Source: Microbacterium testaceum (GTDB lineage: Bacteria; Actinomycetota; Actinomycetes; Actinomycetales; Microbacteriaceae). Taken from it: 64,000 bases of DNA. The stretch covers positions 1-64,000 of the forward strand of contig NZ_BJML01000005.1 in assembly GCF_006539145.1 (NCBI RefSeq). The letters are read 5' to 3'. Both the position numbers and the translations under genes were made by a program. The notes under the pieces were generated by a model. The model worked only from the letters and a program-made list of their open reading frames with translations, ran no database searches and was not told the DNA's origin. Each line of letters starts with the position of its first letter. The stretch's first letter is position 1. This document shows, one piece after another, positions 60,297 to 64,000 of the stretch.

Positions 60297-60434
60297 ATGA
60301 CCGATGACGACGACGACATGACCGTGTTCAGCGACAAGCGTCAGAAGCGCGTCAAGATCACCGCGTGGGTCGTGATCGGCGCCCTCGTGCTCACCGGCGG
60401 CGGTGCCACGGTGATCTCGCTGATCCTCGGCTGA
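60297..60434 (+). CDS. Small single-helix membrane protein
   Basis: 45 aa: an acidic start (MTDDDDDM), a basic patch (SDKRQKRVK) and one membrane helix ('ITAWVVIGALVLTGGGATVI'). The GAGGAG ribosome site is well placed. It lies 58 bp after purL and is too short for many gene callers. The acidic and basic residues before the helix predict the N-terminus inside the cell. Function is unknown. Confidence 0.75.
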   Translation: MTDDDDDMTVFSDKRQKRVKITAWVVIGALVLTGGGATVISLILG

Positions 60435-60578
60435 GTCCCTCGGTCCCCGGCAGTCGGGGTCGCCTTCTGTCGCCGGGGCGGCAACAGGCGCCCCCGGCGC
60501 CGGCGCACCCGGCCCACGGCTGCGGATTCCGGCCCGACGCCCAGCCTGCTGTCGGAGGCCCGGCATAGCATGGGGACC

Positions 60579-61571
60579 GTGGAACCGCTGATGGCCCTTC
60601 TGGTCGACTGGTGGTGGATCGGCCCGGCAGCGGCCGGTGCGGGCACCGTCGGCTGGCTCGGCGTGCGCCGTTCGCGCCAGCATGCGCTTCCCGCCGGTGC
60701 GACGACCACGACCGGTCGAGCCGTCCGCGCCTGGTCAACGCGTCCCCTCGGCAAAGCCGCCGCACGCCGCCTCGAACTCGACGCCGCCGTGCTCGACCTC
60801 CAGGTCGCGCGCACCGCCGTCACCCGCGGACGCGCCGACGTCAAGGTCGCCGACGCCGAGGTAGTCCGCGCCCAGGCCGAGCGGGCGGCATCCCGGGTGT
60901 CGTCCGACGCGGTATCCGCCGCGCGCGGCCGCCTGACCGATGCACAACGAGATCTGCGTGCCGCGATGGCCGAGGTACGTGCCCGCCGCGCGGGAGTCAA
61001 AGCCGCAAAGGCCATGCTCCCGGCGATCCGCTCGGGCAGCGCACCGCTTCCCGTCGCCCGTCTGCTGGCCGAGCACGATGCGATCCTCGCCCGGTGGATG
61101 GCCTACGAGACCGACCCCGGCCTCGCCATCGACTTCCCGCAGATGAGCGACTCCCGCTCGCCCCTGCTGGCGGATTTCCTGCGCGCGCACGAGAAGGCGC
61201 AGTGGCTGCGTCCGGCCTCGGTGCAGACGCGGCTCGAGCCGGCCGACTTCCTCGCCTATCGCGACGCCGTGCGCCGCACCGCCCACGCCTTCGACCGCGC
61301 CGAGCGGGCGGCCCGTCGCGGCGACCGCGAGCAGCCGAACACCCAGAGCGACGACGCGTGGACGCGTGTGGCATCCGACCTGGCCGAGACGGCTCAGCGC
61401 GCCCTCGCCCGCTCGATGGAGTCGATGGGCCGAGCGGCCGCTCGCAGCTGGAGCGAGCGAGGCGCCAGACGAGCCCAGAAGAAGACCCCGGATGCCGGTG
61501 ATTCGCGGCCGCGGAACGGCTCGGTGTGGCCGCCTCCCGCACGCGATCGGCCGCCGACATCGCCTTTGTGA
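60579..61571 (+). CDS. Coiled-coil membrane-anchored protein, paralog 1
   Basis: 330 aa from the GTG at 60579, 7 nt after TAGCAT (leaderless). One N-terminal helix with a WWW motif (about 8-28) is followed by a long Ala/Arg/Glu coiled coil (about 50-160) and a C-terminal domain (about 160-260) shared with the next gene ('PQMSDSRSPLLADFLRAHEK'). The tail is Arg/Pro-rich and disordered. No known family is recognised; the conserved MSD-R-PL segment could define a new one. An ATG at 60570 is in frame but overlaps the promoter. Confidence 0.75.
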   Translation: MEPLMALLVDWWWIGPAAAGAGTVGWLGVRRSRQHALPAGATTTTGRAVRAWSTRPLGKAAARRLELDAAVLDLQVARTAVTRGRADVKVADAEVVRAQAERAASRVSSDAVSAARGRLTDAQRDLRAAMAEVRARRAGVKAAKAMLPAIRSGSAPLPVARLLAEHDAILARWMAYETDPGLAIDFPQMSDSRSPLLADFLRAHEKAQWLRPASVQTRLEPADFLAYRDAVRRTAHAFDRAERAARRGDREQPNTQSDDAWTRVASDLAETAQRALARSMESMGRAAARSWSERGARRAQKKTPDAGDSRPRNGSVWPPPARDRPPTSPL

Positions 61572-61604
61572 GAACCGCTGGGGAGAGCGGCGTAGCATGA
61601 CGCC

Positions 61605-62342
61605 GTGGATCACTTCTGGACCTTCGCCGGCAGCTATTGGTGGCTCGTCTTCCCCCTCTTCGGAATGACGATGGGCGCCATCAACGCACGGGTGAAGCAC
61701 CGCGAGGTCACCGCGCGGCGACGCCACCGCGAACAACTCGAGCTGATCCGCGCACAGGGCGGCGCGACCGCCGCCAGCGCCACCCCCCTTGCGGCCCCCA
61801 CCGACGGACAGCAGCGCGTCGTCGCGGCACAGGACGCCGTCACCCACCGCTGGCTCGAGTACGAACTCGACGCGTCGAAGCTCATCACCTATCCCGCGAT
61901 GAGCGACGGACGCCAGCCGCTCACCGCCGCTTTCCTGCGGGCGAAGAAGGCCGCCGACAACCTTCGCCCCGACGACGGCGAGACGCTCACTCCCGAACGG
62001 CTGCGAGAGTATCGCGACGCCGTCACCGACTACGAGGTCGCCTTCGACGTCGCCGAGCGCGACGCCCGACGTGTCAAAGACGCCGCCTTCACCCCCGACG
62101 AGCGCAAACGCCTCGACACCGCCAAGCAGCTGCTCACCGTCGCGACCGACCAGGCCGCCACACCGAGCGAACGCCAGCTCGCGTACAAACGCGTCCGTGA
62201 GGAGCTCGACGGGCTGATCCTGCTGTCGGACGAGGCCGTCGACGTGCTCGAGAAGAAGGTGGCTCTCGAACTCCCGCGGGCAGCGACCGCGCCCCCGGCA
62301 TCCGCGCCCCCGGCCGAGACCGCGCCCGACTCCGCCGCCTGA
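61605..62342 (+). CDS. Coiled-coil membrane-anchored protein, paralog 2
   Basis: 245 aa from the GTG at 61605, 6 nt after a second TAGCAT box (leaderless). Layout as in the preceding gene: N-terminal helix with WW (about 8-27), a charged linker, and the shared domain ('PAMSDGRQPLTAAFLRAKKA' with 'LREYRDAVTDYEVAFDVAE'). A Pro/Ala-rich tail ends it. The shared block aligns over about 90 residues with many identities, so the two arose by tandem duplication. Function is unknown. Confidence 0.78.
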   Translation: MDHFWTFAGSYWWLVFPLFGMTMGAINARVKHREVTARRRHREQLELIRAQGGATAASATPLAAPTDGQQRVVAAQDAVTHRWLEYELDASKLITYPAMSDGRQPLTAAFLRAKKAADNLRPDDGETLTPERLREYRDAVTDYEVAFDVAERDARRVKDAAFTPDERKRLDTAKQLLTVATDQAATPSERQLAYKRVREELDGLILLSDEAVDVLEKKVALELPRAATAPPASAPPAETAPDSAA

Positions 62343-62372
62343 CCGTGCCCGCCTCCGGGGCCGATGCGCCCC

Positions 62373-62824
62373 GAAGTCGGAACACCGCAGCAGAATCGGA
62401 TGCCGCGCCCTCTGGCATCCGATTCCGGTGACAATCTCCGATTTCACGACGGACGATGCGCCCGCGGCAACCTCACCACCTCACGAACGCGTCGCGATCT
62501 GAGAAACCCGCGCCCTCAGTGACACCCGCGCGCGACCACCCGCACCACCCGCAGAATCGGAACACCGAACCAGAATCGGATTCCGAGACCCCGTGGCATC
62601 CGATTCCGGTGCGAATCTCCGATTCTGCGATGGGTGGAGCGCCCCACCACCGGGTCCATCTCCCGACTCGGCCCCGCCTCGAGCTGCCGAACACGGGCGC
62701 CTCAGCGAGCACCCGCCCCGCCGCACCGCACCGCACCGCACCGCACCGCAGAATCGGAAAATTGCCGCAGAATCGGATGCCAAGGTCGCTGGCATCCGAT
62801 TCCGGTACGAATCTCCGATTCTGC
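62373..62824. repeat. Tandem array of three ~190-bp palindromic repeat units
   Basis: Three elements (62373-62445, 62551-62628, 62748-62824) share the order: outer arm gaatcggaac.., inner arm cagaatcggatgcc, 7-10 nt, ggcatccgattccggt, and outer arm ctccgattc. The inner arms are perfect 12-bp inverted repeats in elements 1 and 3, and the outer arms also pair. Spacers are related too (ctcag..acccgc stretches). The array fills the 500-bp gap between convergent genes ending at 62342 and 62844, and no gene is found in it. Confidence 0.88.
62721..62750. repeat. Pentanucleotide microsatellite (CCGCA)x6
   Basis: Six head-to-tail ccgca units end at the left edge of the third palindromic element. This is the longest simple repeat in the window and the same motif as at 60261. 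Confidence 0.85.
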
Positions 62825-62843
62825 AGCGGCCACAGCAGCCGTC

Positions 62844-63104
62844 TCAGCGCACGCGACGAATCCGTACCGGCCCCCGGGCGGTGGTCACGTCGACCACCTC
62901 GCCCTTCTGCGTGACCTCGACCTCTCCCCGCTCGACCAGCGAATGCGCGGCGTCGCGTGCCGGCTGCATGAGCTCGCGCCAGTCCTCGCCGCCGACCGCG
63001 CGCGCGGCCTCGGACGGGCAGATCGTCTTGCCGGCGTCGCGCGCCGCGAGCAGTTCGCGGATGGATGCCACGAGCCGAGGGTCTGCACCAGATGACGGGA
63101 CCAT
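62844..63104 (-). CDS. DUF3253 protein
   Basis: 86 aa. Winged-helix-like DUF3253 pattern: 'GKTICPSEAARAVGGEDWRE', 'LMQPARDAAHSLVERGEVEV' and the end 'VDVTTARGPVRIRRVR'. The conserved ICPSE motif precedes the recognition-like helix. Function is not established. Starts at 63104; the divergent DUF2071 gene begins 47 bp away. Confidence 0.85.
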   Translation of the reverse strand: MVPSSGADPRLVASIRELLAARDAGKTICPSEAARAVGGEDWRELMQPARDAAHSLVERGEVEVTQKGEVVDVTTARGPVRIRRVR

Positions 63105-63151
63105 CTGTCCAGTGTCCCTCCGCGCCGAGGCGACGGGGCCACAATGGCCCG

Positions 63152-63883
63152 GTGATCACCGAGCGCCACGCCCCTGACCTGCCCGGACGCGCCGTCATCG
63201 CGCAGCGCTGGAGCCGTGCCGTCTTCGTGCACTGGCGCGTCGATCCGGGCGAGGTGGCGCGGCTCCTCCCACCGGGGACCCGCCCCGACGTGCACGACGG
63301 CTCCGCCTGGGTGGGCCTCGTGCCGTTCGTGCTGAGCGAGTTCCGGTTCCTGCCGCTGCCACCGGTACCGCTGTTGGGCACCTTCACCGAGATCAACGTG
63401 CGCACGTACGCCGTCGACGACGAGGGTCGCCGCGGGGTCGTCTTCCGCACGCTCGAGGCCGAGCACCTCGCTCCCGTCCTCGCCGCTCGCGCCCTGTTCG
63501 GCCTGCCGTATCGGTGGGCCCGGACGGGAGTGCGTACCGAGGGGGCTCGCATCGAGTTCCGGTCACGGCGTCACGGGGGTCGGCATCCGGGAACCCGGGT
63601 GCGGGCCGCACTCGGCACCGACACGGTCGACACGCCCCTGTCGCGCTTTCTCACCGCGCGCTGGGGCTTCCACGAGCAGCACCTCGGCCGCACGATCTGG
63701 GCCGCCAACGCGCACGAGCCCTGGCCGCTGGTCACCGCCGAGCTCGACGTCCTCGACGACGGCCTCGTCGCCGACTCCGGCTTCCCCCAGCTCGCCGGAC
63801 GCACCCCCGACTCAGTGCTGGCGATGCCCGCCGACCACCCCGGCTTCATCACGCGTTTCACGAGAACTCACGCGATCGGGTGA
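63152..63883 (+). CDS. DUF2071 (YqjF-like) protein
   Basis: 243 aa from the GTG at 63152. DUF2071 signatures: 'VFVHWRVDPGEVARLLPPGT', 'AWVGLVPFVLSEFRFLPLPP' and 'FTEINVRTYAVDDEGRRGVV', then 'FGLPYRWART'. The family resembles acetoacetate decarboxylase in fold, but no catalytic lysine role is shown. A CACAAT box 6 nt before the GTG suggests a leaderless message. A strong terminator follows. Confidence 0.85.
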   Translation: MITERHAPDLPGRAVIAQRWSRAVFVHWRVDPGEVARLLPPGTRPDVHDGSAWVGLVPFVLSEFRFLPLPPVPLLGTFTEINVRTYAVDDEGRRGVVFRTLEAEHLAPVLAARALFGLPYRWARTGVRTEGARIEFRSRRHGGRHPGTRVRAALGTDTVDTPLSRFLTARWGFHEQHLGRTIWAANAHEPWPLVTAELDVLDDGLVADSGFPQLAGRTPDSVLAMPADHPGFITRFTRTHAIG

Positions 63884-63947
63884 GCCCGCGGCCAACGGGC
63901 CTCGCCGACGACTCCTCACGGGTTCGCGGCACCGCCTGCCCGTGCCC

Positions 63948-63994
63948 CACGACGACGCCCCCTCCACCGCGAGGGCGAAGGGGGCGTCGTCGTG
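63948..63994. terminator. Strong terminator hairpin at the window end
   Basis: A perfect 16-bp stem (cacgacgacgccccct, 63948-63963, with its complement 63979-63994) encloses a 15-nt loop. It ends the DUF2071 unit 65 bp after its stop. What lies beyond is outside the window. Confidence 0.85.
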
Positions 63995-64000
63995 TGAGAG

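Overview
The window is high-GC actinobacterial chromosome. I infer a Microbacteriaceae member, most likely Microbacterium. The reasons are about 70% GC, codons ending in G or C, GTG starts, many leaderless promoters (TANNNT box 6-8 nt before the start codon), and actinobacterial families (DUF6286-like, DUF6457, DUF3253, SufU-type Fe-S scaffold). I see no tRNA, rRNA, CRISPR array, prophage or intact insertion sequence. Taxon and family names come from recognition of the proteins, not from database searches.

Layout. 0-5 kb: a sortase-substrate surface protein, a zinc metallopeptidase and a CopC/YcnI copper locus. 5-8 kb: an acetyltransferase, a VanZ-RDD membrane protein and a serine hydrolase. 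8-19.5 kb is a potassium region: a KimA-like permease, then kdpF-A-B-C with the sensor pair kdpD-kdpE. 19.6-26.7 kb: two coupled small genes of unknown role, a regulator/membrane-protein pair, sufS-sufU, a zinc formaldehyde dehydrogenase, and an ArsR/SRPBCC pair. 26.4-32.0 kb: a divergent winged-helix regulator and a tightly coupled four-gene operon for inorganic carbon accumulation (dabB, dabA, a PII-like protein and a DUF6671-like protein). 32.0-33.6 kb is a less conserved patch of small secreted or membrane proteins, one of them probably frameshifted.

33.6-43 kb: a DUF4241 protein, a DUF429 protein, an AraC regulator facing an MFS exporter, a sortase with an adjacent exported tyrosine phosphatase, and two divergent citrate-synthase-like genes, one fused to a DNA-binding domain. 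43-57.5 kb holds a scattered molybdenum-cofactor set (DUF6457, mobA-like, moeA, fdhD and a molybdopterin oxidoreductase) interrupted by an esterase/TetR pair, an RCC1-ricin lectin gene and a six-gene Asp23/Gls24 envelope operon. 57.5-64 kb: glycerate kinase, purL, a small membrane protein, two tandem leaderless paralogs, an array of about 190-bp palindromic repeats, a DUF3253 gene and a DUF2071 gene.

How the genes may work together. KimA and Kdp would cover different potassium concentration ranges. The formaldehyde dehydrogenase, the molybdo-oxidoreductase with FdhD and MoeA, and the Dab complex could carry formaldehyde to formate to CO2 to bicarbonate; that link is inference only. The most notable items are the DabAB-PII-DUF6671 operon, the palindromic repeat families, a cysteine-containing leaderless mini-ORF before fdhD, and a hairpin that would hide the ribosome-binding site of the DUF6457 gene.
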